Part shown: piece after piece, positions 41,344 through 41,504 of the stretch
Layout of the letters: each line of letters starts with the position of its first letter
Numbering within the stretch: position 1 is the stretch's first letter
NCBI GenBank assembly: GCA_965661355.1
Contig: CBFIDI010000008.1
Span: forward strand, 1 to 41,504
Direction of reading: 5' to 3'
Origin: CAMCFD01 sp965661355
Lineage (GTDB): Bacteria > Pseudomonadota > Alphaproteobacteria > Rickettsiales > UBA1997
Length of the DNA stretch: 41,504 bases
The notes under the pieces: generated by a model
The model's input: the letters and a program-made list of their open reading frames with translations, nothing else
What the model was told of the DNA's origin: nothing
The model's database searches: none
Program-made: the position numbers and the translations under genes

Positions 41344-41504
41344 AATCTATTTCGTCTAGGTTACAAATATTAACTTTATTTTCTATTTCAATTTTCACTG
41401 TCATTTCTTTTTGCCTAGGGTTTACTTCATATTTTATCAATAATGAAACAAGAAAAAATATAGCGGCAAGGCTGGTCCAAAAAATAAATAATTTAAATAT
41501 TTTT
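41333..41504 (-). CDS. Small membrane protein, C-terminal part (5' end outside window)
   Basis: An open frame enters from the right edge on the minus strand and stops at TAA 41335-41333, inside the first codons of xerD. The 56 visible residues start KIFKLFIFW and contain one clear membrane helix, SLAAIFFLVSLLIKY. A short, charged tail with KIEIENKVNICNLDEIDYD follows. The 11-bp overlap with xerD suggests translational coupling and supports a real gene. I do not recognise the family. A single-span membrane protein is all that can be said. Confidence 0.5.
   Translation of the reverse strand, partial: KIFKLFIFWTSLAAIFFLVSLLIKYEVNPRQKEMTVKIEIENKVNICNLDEIDYDN

Noticed and set aside
1..41504. tRNA, rRNA, tmRNA or CRISPR arrays
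   Set aside because: No T-loop GGTTCGAATCC-type words in a cloverleaf context, no rRNA motifs and no regularly spaced identical repeats with unique spacers were found by reading. A covariance search could still reveal a divergent RNA.

Overview
The window is AT-rich DNA (roughly two thirds A+T by eye). Its gene content points to an alphaproteobacterium of the Rickettsiales or a close relative. The evidence is the isc cluster order iscR - second cysteine desulfurase - iscS - iscU - iscA - hscB - hscA, long AT-rich spacers, a cbb3-oxidase assembly cluster (ccoHIS), a CobS-type AAA protein and rickettsial-style XerC, XerD and DnaA proteins. Unlike Rickettsia itself, it keeps purQ, trpC, aroK and thiC, so it looks metabolically richer than a reduced obligate endosymbiont. 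A deep-branching or extracellular rickettsial lineage (for example Deianiraeaceae- or Midichloriaceae-like) would fit, but the exact placement is inference.

Layout. 1-5.5 kb: the 3' end of mreC, then purQ, trpC and der on the plus strand. Then comes xerC on the minus strand, divergent from a lipoprotein of the phytochelatin-synthase family whose start codon overlaps that of xerC. 5.6-7.9 kb: a UvrD/PcrA helicase. 8.0-14.7 kb: an accessory-looking island with one 1967-codon gene. It has its own strong promoter and inverted copies of an interspersed palindromic repeat on both sides. The protein has eukaryote-like features: four IQ (calmodulin-binding type) motifs, EPIYA-like tyrosine motifs, ankyrin-like segments, an EF-hand-like loop and a Pro/Thr-rich C-terminal tail. 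It is the best candidate here for an undescribed host-interaction effector. 14.8-16.8 kb: uvrB.

17.3-25.1 kb: the iron-sulfur cluster assembly locus on the minus strand, behind two tandem sigma-70-like promoters that each overlap an IscR type-1-like box. 25.4-28.5 kb: rpsA with a structured leader and a strong terminator, then sppA. 29.0-30.1 kb: an acyl carrier protein and an orphan ABC ATPase. 30.1-32.0 kb: a rhodanese gene translationally coupled to dnaA. 32.7-35.7 kb: ccoH-ccoI-ccoS. 36.2-40.1 kb: thiC, aroK and a cobS-like gene. 40.4-41.5 kb: xerD and the 3' end of a small membrane-protein gene.

A family of degenerate, roughly 80-135 bp, palindrome-ended repeats (MITE-like or Rickettsia-palindromic-element-like, but intergenic) occupies many of the long spacers. 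No rRNA, tRNA, CRISPR array, intact transposase or riboswitch was recognised.
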